From: Solirubrobacteraceae bacterium
GTDB lineage: Bacteria; Actinomycetota; Thermoleophilia; Solirubrobacterales; Solirubrobacteraceae
Direction: 5' to 3'
DNA: 32,373 bases
Assembly (NCBI GenBank): GCA_030690545.1
Contig: JAUYGN010000086.1
Coordinates: 1-32,373 of the forward strand
The translations under genes were made by a program, and so were the position numbers. The notes below the pieces were generated by a model. It was not told the DNA's origin. It searched no databases and worked only from the letters and a program-made list of their open reading frames with translations. Positions 21,432 to 28,863 of this stretch are shown here, in pieces (positions within the stretch are counted from its first letter, which is position 1; every line of letters begins with the position of its first letter).

Positions 21432-21866
21432 TCAGCCGGCCTGCTCGAGCGCGTTGAGGCGCTCCCAGGTCTGCGGTCCGACGATCCCGTCGACGTCGAT
21501 CCCGGAGCGCTCCTGAAACGCCCTGACGGCGGCCTCGGTCTGCGGTCCGAAGCGGCCGTCGATCTCGAGCTCGAAGCCGGCCGCGGTCAGGCGGCGCTGC
21601 AGGCCGCGAACGGCGACGCGCTCGTCGCCGTTGCGCAGCATCGGGTCGGACATGTCGGCGAGGTCGAGCTTCTCCCAGGTCGCCGGACCGACGATGCCGT
21701 CGACCACGATCTGCGCCCAGGTCTGAAACGACTTCACGGCGCTCTGCGTGTAGACGCCGAAGATGCCGTCGACCTCGCCGGGCTTGAAGTCGAGCTCGAT
21801 CAGGGCCCGCTGCAGATCCTTGACGGCGGGCCCCTCGGATCCGCGCTGAAGCGTCGGCTGTGCCAT
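21432..21866 (-). CDS. Two-domain peptidoglycan-binding protein without signal peptide
   Basis: 144 residues made of two PG_binding_1 domains. The first runs about 5-70 ('EGPAVKDLQRALIELDFKPG', 'VDGIFGVYTQSAVKSFQ', 'VDGIVGPATWEKL'). The second runs about 75-140 ('RVAVRGLQRRLTAAGFELE', 'IDGRFGPQTEAAVRAFQ', 'VDGIVGPQTWERL'). There is no catalytic domain. ATG at 21866 follows GGGAGGAA, a good ribosome site, and no signal peptide precedes the domains. The protein may stay inside the cell or leave by an unusual route. It is convergent with the winged-helix-like gene and divergent from thrC. Confidence 0.85.
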   Translation of the reverse strand: MAQPTLQRGSEGPAVKDLQRALIELDFKPGEVDGIFGVYTQSAVKSFQTWAQIVVDGIVGPATWEKLDLADMSDPMLRNGDERVAVRGLQRRLTAAGFELEIDGRFGPQTEAAVRAFQERSGIDVDGIVGPQTWERLNALEQAG

Positions 21867-21992
21867 GAAAGTGGTTCCTCCCGGAGATCGCGTTCGAAGA
21901 AGTGTCTCGGCCGCTGGCTCGCAGCCGGCCCTGCACTGGGTGCATGCCCGCAAACGCCGCCGAGCATACGCGTGAGCGCAGCGGACGCCCGT

Positions 21993-22072
21993 GATCTCGT
22001 ACACGGCGATCGCGTGGGGTGTGGCGGATCGTCCTTGCCCGCCGAGGCTCATCCGCCACACCCCCTGAGATC
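21993..22072. repeat. Perfect 14-bp inverted repeat with outer GATCTC/GAGATC arms
   Basis: GGGGTGTGGCGGAT (22016-22029) and ATCCGCCACACCCC (22051-22064) are perfect complements around a 21-nt loop. Outside them GATCTC (21993-21998) and GAGATC (22067-22072) can pair further. It ends 97 bp before the thrC -10 element, so it is not an obvious terminator. An operator, a small RNA or a mobile palindrome are possible. Confidence 0.6.
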
Positions 22073-22168
22073 GGCGGCGTCTCACGCCTGTGGCGCTGTG
22101 CGCCACGATGCCGGTCGCCCGTCACCTGGCTGGAGCGCCGCTCGCGACGGAATCGGCAGCGGCGCCAG

Positions 22169-22174
22169 TAGGGT
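22169..22174 (+). promoter_or_regulatory. -10 hexamer TAGGGT of thrC-thrB
   Basis: TAGGGT, 9 nt, then ATG at 22184. Confidence 0.55.
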
Positions 22175-22183
22175 CACGGCCCT

Positions 22184-23194
22184 ATGTCCGGCCTGATCGA
22201 GCGCTACCGCGACCGCCTGCCCTTCGCTGCCGACGACCCCGTCGTCACGCTCGGCGAGGGCGGCACGCCGCTCGTCCACGCGCCGCACCTCTCGGCACGT
22301 GTCGACGCCGAGGTCTGGCTCAAGCTCGACGGGACGAATCCGACGGGCTCGTTCAAGGACCGCGGCATGACGTGCGCCGTCAGCGCCGCCGTGCGCGAGG
22401 GCGCCAAGGCGGTCATCTGCGCGTCGACCGGGAACACCGCGGCGAGCGCCGCCGCCTACGCCGCCCGCGCCGGCCTGACCTGCGCCGTGATCGTTCCCGA
22501 GGGCAAGATCGCCGCCGGCAAGCTCGCCCAGGCGCTCATGCACGGTGCGCGGGTGATCGCGCTGCGCGGCAACTTCGACCAGGCGCTGACGCTCGTGCGC
22601 GCGCTCACCGACCGCCATCCGATCGCGCTCGTCAACTCCGTCAACCACTTCCGCCTCGAGGGCCAGAAGACGGCCGCCTTCGAGATCATCGAGCAGCTCG
22701 ACGAGCTCGACGCGCTCAGCATCCCGGTCGGCAACGCGGGCAACATCACCGCCTATCACAGGGGCTTCGGCGAGCTCGGCATTGCGCCGCGGCTGTTCGG
22801 CTTCCAGGCCGAGGGTGCCGCGCCGCTCGTGATCGGCAAGAAGGTCGACCAGCCCGAGACGATCGCCAGCGCGATCCGGATCGGCAACCCCGCCCGCTGG
22901 GAGGAGGCGATGGAGGCGATGACCGCCTCGCGCGGCATGGTGCGCGCCGTCTCCGACAGCGAGATCCTCGCGGCCTACCGCCTGCTCGCCGCGCGCGAGG
23001 GCGTCTTCTGCGAGCCGGCCAGCGCGGCGTCGGTCGCCGGCCTGCTGCGCTACGGCGCCGGTGGCGCGCGCCGCGTGGCCTGCGTGCTGACCGGCCACGG
23101 CCTGAAGGATCCCGACACCGCGCTGAACCAGGCCGGCGGCGTGATCCCCTGCGAGCCGAACCTCGGTGCCGTCGAGGAGGCGGTGCTCGGGTGA
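22184..23194 (+). CDS. thrC: Threonine synthase
   Basis: 336 residues. '[17 protein letters not shown]' and '[20 protein letters not shown]' with PLP Lys58, '[16 protein letters not shown]' binding phosphate, '[16 protein letters not shown]'-type segment near residue 190, and '[15 protein letters not shown]'. This is a short class of threonine synthase that converts O-phosphohomoserine to threonine. Leaderless start from the hexamer at 22169. The stop overlaps the thrB start (GTGA), and hom lies upstream on the same strand. Confidence 0.95.
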   Translation: MSGLIERYRDRLPFAADDPVVTLGEGGTPLVHAPHLSARVDAEVWLKLDGTNPTGSFKDRGMTCAVSAAVREGAKAVICASTGNTAASAAAYAARAGLTCAVIVPEGKIAAGKLAQALMHGARVIALRGNFDQALTLVRALTDRHPIALVNSVNHFRLEGQKTAAFEIIEQLDELDALSIPVGNAGNITAYHRGFGELGIAPRLFGFQAEGAAPLVIGKKVDQPETIASAIRIGNPARWEEAMEAMTASRGMVRAVSDSEILAAYRLLAAREGVFCEPASAASVAGLLRYGAGGARRVACVLTGHGLKDPDTALNQAGGVIPCEPNLGAVEEAVLG

Positions 23195-24048
23195 CCACCC
23201 GCCGCCGGCTCGTTCGCGTCCCCGCGTCGTCGGCGAACCTCGGTCCCGGCTTCGACGTGTTCGCCGCGGCGCTCGCGTTGCACGTCGAGGTCGAGGTGAT
23301 CGAAACCGGCCGCTTCGCGGTCGAGACGAAGCTCGACATCGCGCGCGACCGGCGCAACCTCTGCGTTCGCGGCTTCGCCAGGCTGCACTCGCCGGAGGGC
23401 TTCACCTTCCGGATCCGCTCGGCCGTGCCGCTGTCCGGCGGGCTCGGCTCGAGCGCGGCGGCATACACCGCGGGGGTGCTGGCGGCGGCGCACATCTTCG
23501 AGCTGCAGGAGGACGTGCTCGGCCATGTCGCCGAGCTCGAGGGCCATCCCGACAACGCCGCCGCCGCGCTGCTCGGCGGCTTCGTCATCGTGACCGGCGG
23601 CGGCGAGGTCGCGCGCTTCGAGGCGCCGGCCGGACTCGAGGCCGTGATCGTCGTCCCGCGCGCCGCGGTACGCACCGCCGTGGCGCGCAGGGCGCTGCCC
23701 GCGCAGGTGCCGATCGCCGACGCCGTCGCGAACGTCGGCCGCGGCGCGCTGCTGACGCTGGGGCTGAGCACCGGCGACTTCAGCCTCGTCGGGCGTGGCC
23801 TGCACGACCGCCTGCACCAGCCCTACCGCGCGCACCTCTTCCCGCAGTCGATGGCGCTGCTCGAGCGCGCCCGCGAGCTCGGCGCGATCGGCGCGACGAT
23901 CTCCGGCGCGGGGCCGACGGTGCTCTTCTGGACGCAGGCCGACGCGACCGACGCCGTCGTCGGCCGGCTGCGGCGCGAGGCCGCGGGCTGGGCCGACGTG
24001 CTGCGCGCGCCGTTCGAGTCCCAGGGCGCCGACGTGCGCGAGCTCTGA
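23191..24048 (+). CDS. thrB: Homoserine kinase
   Basis: 285 residues. '[21 protein letters not shown]' at the N-terminus, GHMP-kinase ATP loop '[16 protein letters not shown]' (about 80-95), '[18 protein letters not shown]' and C-terminal '[18 protein letters not shown]'. It phosphorylates homoserine for ThrC. Start GTG overlaps the thrC stop, with GGAGG about 10 bases upstream inside thrC, indicating translational coupling. It ends 42 bp before the convergent parA gene. Confidence 0.96.
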   Translation: MTTRRRLVRVPASSANLGPGFDVFAAALALHVEVEVIETGRFAVETKLDIARDRRNLCVRGFARLHSPEGFTFRIRSAVPLSGGLGSSAAAYTAGVLAAAHIFELQEDVLGHVAELEGHPDNAAAALLGGFVIVTGGGEVARFEAPAGLEAVIVVPRAAVRTAVARRALPAQVPIADAVANVGRGALLTLGLSTGDFSLVGRGLHDRLHQPYRAHLFPQSMALLERARELGAIGATISGAGPTVLFWTQADATDAVVGRLRREAAGWADVLRAPFESQGADVREL

Positions 24049-24090
24049 CGCAGCCGCGGTGCCGGCCGCGCGCCCGTGGGCGAGGATCGC

Positions 24091-24870
24091 CTACGACGTG
24101 GTGAGTGCCTGCAGCCGTGCCCGAGCGTCCGGCAGCTTCAAGCGCTCGAGGATCTCGTCGGTCAACGCGAGGTAGTCGGCGCCGAGATCGGGCCGGTGAT
24201 CGAGGATCGAGACCGCCCGCTCGGCGGCCTCGGCGTAGGCGATCGACGAGCGGATCGAGGTCGCAAACAGCTTGCGCCCGACGTGCTCGCGCAGCGAGTC
24301 GTAGGCCTCGCGGCTGTGGCGCGTGCGCATGTCGGCGATGTTGAAGACGACGCCGAGCCAGCCGAGCTCGGGGTTCAGCCCGTCGCGCGCGAGCTCGATG
24401 ACCTCCAGCGCCTGCTCGACGCCCTGCAGCGCGAAGTACTGCGCCTCGGTCGTCAGCAGGGCCTGGTCGGCGGCGACGAGCGCGTTGACGGTCAGCAGGC
24501 CGAGCGACGGCGGGCAGTCGAGCACGATCAGGTCGTAGCGCTCGCGCAGCGGCTTGAGCGCGCGCTTGAGCGTCAGCTCGCGCCCCATCTTGCCGGCCAG
24601 CAGCAGCTCCGCCTCGGCGAGCGAAAGGTTCGCCGGGATGACGTCGCCGTGCACCGCCTGCCCCGCCTCGGCGCGACCCGCGAGCACGTCGGCGATCGAG
24701 GGAGAGGCCTCCGGATCGACATCGAAGTAGTCCGACAGGTTGCCCTGCGGGTCCATGTCGACGGCGAGCACGCTGAGCCCGACGCGCCGGAAGACGTCCG
24801 TCAGGGTGCGTACCGCAGTGGTCTTGCCGGTGCCGCCCTTCTGGGAGAGGACTGCGATCGTGACGCCCAA
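24091..24870 (-). CDS. ParA/Soj-family ATPase, no ParB partner seen
   Basis: 259 residues. Deviant Walker A 'QKGGTGKTTAVRTL' (Lys11, Lys16), 'VLAVDMDPQGNLSDYF' (Walker A'), 'YDLIVLDCPPSLGLLTVNAL' (Walker B) and 'TEAQYFALQGVEQALEVIEL' place it in the Soj/ParA group that moves cargo on the nucleoid or membrane. Start is TTG at 24870 with TAGCCT 8 nt upstream. No parB or parS-type site is seen, so it is probably not the chromosome-partition ParA, which normally sits with parB, gidB and rnpA. It follows the zinc-ribbon/FHA gene after 11 bp, suggesting a shared process. Confidence 0.88.
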   Translation of the reverse strand: MGVTIAVLSQKGGTGKTTAVRTLTDVFRRVGLSVLAVDMDPQGNLSDYFDVDPEASPSIADVLAGRAEAGQAVHGDVIPANLSLAEAELLLAGKMGRELTLKRALKPLRERYDLIVLDCPPSLGLLTVNALVAADQALLTTEAQYFALQGVEQALEVIELARDGLNPELGWLGVVFNIADMRTRHSREAYDSLREHVGRKLFATSIRSSIAYAEAAERAVSILDHRPDLGADYLALTDEILERLKLPDARARLQALTTS

Positions 24871-24878
24871 GGCGCCAC

Positions 24879-24884
24879 AGGCTA
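24879..24884 (-). promoter_or_regulatory. -10 hexamer TAGCCT of parA, overlapping the upstream stop
   Basis: Minus-strand TAGCCT; its TAG is the stop codon of the FHA gene. 8 nt, then TTG at 24870. Confidence 0.55.
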
Positions 24885-25448
24885 CTCGGCTTGCAGCGGC
24901 GCGCCGGTCGACGGCGCGGGCAGCGTGGAGCGGTCGGCGAAGCGCAGGCGGTAGCGGCCGATGACGATCTCGTCGCCGTCGGCGAGCATGCGCGAATCGG
25001 TGCGCTCGCCGTTGACGAAGACGCCGTTGAGGCTGCGGTCGTCGAGCACCCGCACGCCGTCGGACTCGGCGAGCAGCACGGCGTGGCGGCGGGAGACGGT
25101 CGGATCCTCGAAGCGCAGGTGAGCCGACAGGCTGCGGCCGATCCGCATCGACTCGCCGGGCATCGCGACGGTGCGGACCTCGCCGGCGTCGTGAAAGACG
25201 AGGTAGCGGCCGGGCGCGTCGATCGCGTCGCGCGCGGCGTCGAGCGCGTCACCGTGCGTCGGTGCGTCGGGCTCGGCGCGCTGGAAGCGCGCGGACCCCG
25301 CGAACAGCGAGGCACGAGTGAAGCTGGCGCCGTCGCAGCCGGGACATGCGGGCAGGACATCGGCGGTGGTCATCTCGACGACATGACCACAGATCTCGCA
25401 GCGGAACGTGCCGGTACCGGCCAGCGTTCCCGACGTGAGCGACTCCAT
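24882..25448 (-). CDS. Zinc-ribbon plus FHA-domain protein
   Basis: 188 residues. An N-terminal zinc ribbon ('FRCEICGHVV' and 'LPACPGCDG', Cys17, 20, 35, 38) is followed by an Asp/Ala-rich linker and an FHA domain (about 95-185). The FHA part has 'MRIGRSLSAHLRFEDPTVSR', 'RHAVLL' and 'DDRSLNGVFVNGER', the phosphothreonine-binding residues Arg, Ser and Asn. It probably reads a Ser/Thr-kinase signal. ATG at 25448 is preceded by AGGGAG at 8 bases. A minus-strand TATCAT near 25505-25510 could be its -10. It lies directly upstream of parA. Confidence 0.85.
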   Translation of the reverse strand: MESLTSGTLAGTGTFRCEICGHVVEMTTADVLPACPGCDGASFTRASLFAGSARFQRAEPDAPTHGDALDAARDAIDAPGRYLVFHDAGEVRTVAMPGESMRIGRSLSAHLRFEDPTVSRRHAVLLAESDGVRVLDDRSLNGVFVNGERTDSRMLADGDEIVIGRYRLRFADRSTLPAPSTGAPLQAE

Positions 25449-25650
25449 ACGACACTCCCTTCGCCAAATGTTCAGCAGCCGAACGGCACCCAAGGCTTGT
25501 GCGAATGATAACGATCCCGCCAACCACAAGCTCGGCGATGTCGCGATCGGCCCAGGGGCTGCGCCTCTACCCATCTTTGCATCCACCGTAAACGCTTGCT
25601 CAACGATCGTCGCGGGAGGAGGCCGGCGACGGGCGGCGAATGGGGCGAGC

Positions 25651-25914
25651 ATGCCGCTGCGACCGATCGTCACCGTCGATGAGCAGGATCTCGAGCGCGC
25701 GCTGCTGCGCAAGAGCGTCGACGCGCTCACCGACGGGCGCCACGACTGCGCGGACTGCGGTCGCACGCCGCTCGTCGGCGAGATGGTCTATCGCTACGCG
25801 GCGGGCTCGACGGTCTGTGAGCTGTGTCGCCCGCTGCGCCGTGGCGAGCCGGTCGAGTCCGAGCTCGTGCGCCACGGCGAGTGGGGCAACTCGGTTCGCG
25901 TGCGCCGCGTGTAG
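25651..25914 (+). CDS. Small CxxC zinc-finger-like protein
   Basis: 87 residues. After a helical N-terminus ('VTVDEQDLERALLRKSVDAL') come 'HDCADCGRTPLVGEMVYRYA' and 'GSTVCELCRP', two CxxC pairs spaced as in a zinc ribbon or treble clef. Function is unknown; nucleic-acid or protein binding is possible. ATG at 25651 was chosen; a weak GGGGCGAG precedes it and the true start could lie slightly upstream. Divergent from the FHA gene. Its TAG stop forms part of the promoter of the next gene. Confidence 0.65.
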   Translation: MPLRPIVTVDEQDLERALLRKSVDALTDGRHDCADCGRTPLVGEMVYRYAAGSTVCELCRPLRRGEPVESELVRHGEWGNSVRVRRV

Positions 25915-25917
25915 ATT
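25912..25917 (+). promoter_or_regulatory. -10 hexamer TAGATT of the SRPBCC gene, overlapping a stop codon
   Basis: TAGATT includes the TAG stop of the CxxC gene. 9 nt, then ATG at 25927. Confidence 0.55.
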
Positions 25918-25926
25918 GCGGCTCCC

Positions 25927-26454
25927 ATGGAGCCGATCACCCTGACGACGACGATCGCCAAACCGCGCGAGGCGGTCTTCGAGTACCTCGCCGACGTGGC
26001 CAACCACGCCGAGTTCAGCGACCACTGCATGGTCGAGTGGCATCTGACCCGTGAGGACTCCTACGGACGCGGTGCCGGCGCGCGCTTTCGCGTCAAGTCG
26101 CGCTTCGATCGCTTCTCCTACGGCGACGTCACGCTCGCCGAGGTGACGCCCCCGCAGCGGATCCTGGCGACCGGTCGCTCCGGTCGCTTCAATCGGATCC
26201 GCACGCGCTCGACGTGGACGCTTGAGGAGGCGGGACCCGGGCGGACGAAGGTCACGTTCGAGACCGAGTCGACGCCGGTCCTGAAGTCCGACGAGCTGAT
26301 GGAGAAGGCGCTGCGCGTGCGCGTCGCGACGACGCGATGCCACAAGCGCGCGCTCGAACGGCTGCGCTCGATCCTCGAGTCCGGTGACGGCCGCGGCGAG
26401 CGCACGACGGTGGCCGGCGGGGCACGCAAGCCCGCCAGCGGCTTCAGGCTGTAG
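25927..26454 (+). CDS. SRPBCC (START-like) domain protein, polyketide-cyclase/dehydrase type
   Basis: 175 residues. 'ITLTTTIAKPREAVFEYLADVANHAEF' is the typical first strand and helices of the SRPBCC fold, followed by 'GAGARFRVKSRFDRFSYGDVTLAEVTPPQRI' and a strand-rich 'STWTLEEAGPGRTKVTFE'. Next comes the long C-terminal helix 'RVRVATTRCHKRALERLRSILES'. The fold makes a deep hydrophobic pocket for lipids or polyketides; the ligand cannot be told. Start ATG at 25927 with its -10 on the previous stop codon. Its own TAG stop supplies the -10 of the next gene. Confidence 0.82.
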   Translation: MEPITLTTTIAKPREAVFEYLADVANHAEFSDHCMVEWHLTREDSYGRGAGARFRVKSRFDRFSYGDVTLAEVTPPQRILATGRSGRFNRIRTRSTWTLEEAGPGRTKVTFETESTPVLKSDELMEKALRVRVATTRCHKRALERLRSILESGDGRGERTTVAGGARKPASGFRL

Positions 26455-26457
26455 ATT
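26452..26457 (+). promoter_or_regulatory. -10 hexamer TAGATT of the lipoprotein gene, overlapping a stop codon
   Basis: TAGATT includes the TAG stop of the SRPBCC gene. 11 nt, then GTG at 26469. Confidence 0.5.
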
Positions 26458-26468
26458 TCGCGACCCTC

Positions 26469-27044
26469 GTGTCCTGCCTGCGCCGTCCTCTCGTCCTGCT
26501 CGTCGTCCTGCTCTGCAGCGGCGGCCTCGCCGCGTGCGGCGTCCATCACGACAAGAGCGCGCCGATCCAGCACATCGAGAGCGAGGGGTTCTACCTCTCG
26601 CTCGGCGATCTGAAGTACCAGGTCCAGATCTCGCGCCAGCTCAACCCCGACGACATCCAGGACCGGGCGTTCCTCAACGGCGTGAACCCGTCCGAGCGCG
26701 AGCTTGGTGAGAACGAGGTCTGGTTCGGCGTCTTCATCCAGGTCGAGAACGAGGCCGACCGGCCGCTGCGACCGTCCGGCGAGATCGAGATCACCGACAC
26801 GCAGGACGAGGTCTTCGCGCCGCTCGCGCTCACCGAGGCGAACGCCTTCGCCTACCGCTCGACGGAGGCGATCCCGCCCGGCGAGATCCTGCCGCTGCCC
26901 GACACCCCGGCCTACGACACCGCGATCCGCGGCTCGCTGCTGCTCTTCAAGCTGACTCTCGAGTCGCTCGACAACCGGCCGCTGGAGCTGAAGATCGAGA
27001 GCTCGACGACCCGGCAGACGGGGATCATCGACCTCGACGTCTGA
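26469..27044 (+). CDS. Lipoprotein of unknown function
   Basis: 191 residues. Signal sequence 'MSCLRRPLVLLVVLLCSGGL' with lipobox LAAC (Cys23). The mature part has 'EGFYLSLGDLKYQVQISRQLN', 'GENEVWFGVFIQVENEADRPL' and 'EIEITDTQDEVFAPLAL', a strand-rich immunoglobulin-like pattern similar to DUF4352-type extracellular domains. There are no catalytic motifs. GTG start at 26469 fits the hexamer on the SRPBCC stop. It ends 12 bp before the convergent penicillin-binding protein gene. Confidence 0.72.
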   Translation: MSCLRRPLVLLVVLLCSGGLAACGVHHDKSAPIQHIESEGFYLSLGDLKYQVQISRQLNPDDIQDRAFLNGVNPSERELGENEVWFGVFIQVENEADRPLRPSGEIEITDTQDEVFAPLALTEANAFAYRSTEAIPPGEILPLPDTPAYDTAIRGSLLLFKLTLESLDNRPLELKIESSTTRQTGIIDLDV

Positions 27045-27056
27045 CGGTCTCGGCGG

Positions 27057-28790
27057 CTACCGCGTCGCCTCGAGCCCTGCGCGCAGCACCTGCTGGGCGA
27101 CCGGCGCCGCGGTCTGGCCACCGGCTCCCGACTCGGCGAGCAGCACGCCGACCGCGACGCGCGGCTCGACGACGGGCGCGTAGGCGGCGAACCACGCCGA
27201 GGTGTCGGTCGGGTCGTTGGGCTCGGTGGGTGGGCAGGGAGGGACCTCCGGGTCGGGGCTGGGCTCGCACCTCGGTTGGGTCGTGTCGCGCAGCTCGGCG
27301 GTGCCGGTCTTGCCGGCGACACGCACCCCCGGGACCGCCGCCAGCCCGCCGGTGCCCTCGTTCACGACCGCCTCCATGTAGCGCCCGACCATTCGCGCGA
27401 TGCCGGCGTCGACGACCTGCGTGCGCTTCGGCTCCAGGCCGCGCTGCAGCGTCAGCCGGGGACGCTTGCCGCCGCCGGCGATCGTCGCCGCGACCCAGGC
27501 CATCTGCAGCGCGGTCGCCTGCAACCGGCCCTGGCCGATCGCCGAGGAGCCGACCGCGAGGGCGTCGCCGATCTCGTCGGCAGGGGGGATCGTGCTCGTC
27601 GCGGCGCCGGGGATCCCGGGATCGCTGTTGAAGCCGAAGCGCTCCGCGACCTGCACGAGCCGTTCGGCGCCGAGCCGCACGCCGAGCGGCGCGAAGACGG
27701 AGTTGCAGGAGTGCGCGAAGGTCTGGCGCAGCGTTCCACCGCAGCTCTCGCCGTTGGCGTTCTCGATGTCGCGGCCCTCGATCGTCGTCTTCGTCTCGAC
27801 CGGGTAGGTCGAGTTCGGTCCCGCCAGCCCGGCTTCGAGGACGCCCGCCAGCGTGACGATCTTGAACGTCGATGCCGGCGGCTGCAGGCCGGAGAAGGCG
27901 ATCCCGGCGAGCGCGAGGATCTCGCCCGTGCGCGGACGCACGACCGCGACCCCCCCGAGGCGGGCTCCCTTGGCCTCGACCGCGGCACGCTGGACGGGCG
28001 GGTCGATCGACGAGCGGACCGGCGTCGCAGGTCGCGCGACCGTCTTGGCCAGCACGCGCGAGCCGGCGCGCAGCTGACCTCCGGGCGTGCCTGCGATCCG
28101 CTCCTCGAAGACGCGCTCCAAGCCGGAGATGCCGACCAGCGCGTCCGCCGGATAGCCGAGCTCGTCGAGCCGAGCGAGCCGCTCGGGCGGCGGCGCCCCG
28201 AGCTCGCCGACGATCGACGACGCGATGTCGGCGATCGGCGACGTGCGATCCGGCCCCTGCGCGAGCGGGCTGCCGTCGCGCGCGATGATGTCTGCGCGCC
28301 GCGGTAGCTGGGTGCGGCGCGTCAGGAGCTCGCCGTCGGCGAGGCCGGGGAACGCCAGGCGCGCCGACCACTTGACGCGCCAGGCGTCGTCGTCCTGGGA
28401 GAACGACAGGCGCAGCGGCGCGCGGATCGTCCCGAAGACGCGTGTGGCGATCGTCATCGGCACGCTGACGACGCCGTTGCGCGGCTTGTCGACCTCGCCG
28501 TGGCGAAACGCCGTCGCGGTGGCGATCGTGGCGGCCTCGCGGTAGCGCTCGGTGAACGCGGTCAGCGGCAGCGCGCGCCGGTCGGCCTCGGTCAGCTCGG
28601 CATGCATCGCCGGGAAGTCGCCGCGCGCCCACGCCGTCACGAAGCGCTCGGCGGCGGCCTGCTCGGGCGGCGGACCGCCTGTCAGCGCGAGCAGCAGCGC
28701 CACGACCGCCACGCCGGCCGCGAGGGCGCCTGCGAAGATCAATCCCCGGGCAGGAAGGGACCGGCGTGAAGGCGAGGAGGCATCGAGCAT
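27057..28790 (-). CDS. Penicillin-binding protein, class B transpeptidase with NTF2-like N-terminus
   Basis: 577 residues. An N-terminal membrane anchor (about 17-38) is followed by an NTF2-like domain (about 45-145, 'AAERFVTAWARGDFPAMHAEL'), then a linker with 'ADIIARDGSPLAQG'. The transpeptidase domain has 'PASTFK' (Ser307, Lys310), 'SCN' (361-363) and 'KTGT' (494-497), all intact, so it should cross-link peptidoglycan and bind beta-lactams. A Pro/Glu/Asp/Cys-rich insertion follows KTGT ('PRCEPSPDPEVPPCPP'), possibly a disulfide loop. ATG at 28790 is divergent from the MarP-like protease. The NTF2 domain resembles PBP2a/PBP3-type proteins. Confidence 0.92.
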   Translation of the reverse strand: MLDASSPSRRSLPARGLIFAGALAAGVAVVALLLALTGGPPPEQAAAERFVTAWARGDFPAMHAELTEADRRALPLTAFTERYREAATIATATAFRHGEVDKPRNGVVSVPMTIATRVFGTIRAPLRLSFSQDDDAWRVKWSARLAFPGLADGELLTRRTQLPRRADIIARDGSPLAQGPDRTSPIADIASSIVGELGAPPPERLARLDELGYPADALVGISGLERVFEERIAGTPGGQLRAGSRVLAKTVARPATPVRSSIDPPVQRAAVEAKGARLGGVAVVRPRTGEILALAGIAFSGLQPPASTFKIVTLAGVLEAGLAGPNSTYPVETKTTIEGRDIENANGESCGGTLRQTFAHSCNSVFAPLGVRLGAERLVQVAERFGFNSDPGIPGAATSTIPPADEIGDALAVGSSAIGQGRLQATALQMAWVAATIAGGGKRPRLTLQRGLEPKRTQVVDAGIARMVGRYMEAVVNEGTGGLAAVPGVRVAGKTGTAELRDTTQPRCEPSPDPEVPPCPPTEPNDPTDTSAWFAAYAPVVEPRVAVGVLLAESGAGGQTAAPVAQQVLRAGLEATR

Positions 28791-28863
28791 GCGAGATAAC
28801 TATGGCCTGCTCGCGGACGTACCCGCGCCATTTATTGTCAGCGTCGCCTGAACGAGCATTCGC

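Larger units (their letters stand above)
21867..22183. other. 317-bp divergent intergenic region
   Basis: The largest gap in the window, between the peptidoglycan-binding gene (minus) and thrC (plus). It holds the ribosome site of the former near its left end, a striking perfect inverted repeat at 22016-22064, flanking GATCTC/GAGATC arms, and the thrC -10 hexamer. No credible coding frame was found in it. Confidence 0.6.

Noticed and set aside
25503-25517. Fur-box-like GAATGATAACGATCC upstream of the FHA gene
   Set aside because: Only one half resembles a Fur box and no iron gene is adjacent. It more likely contains the minus-strand -10 TATCAT.
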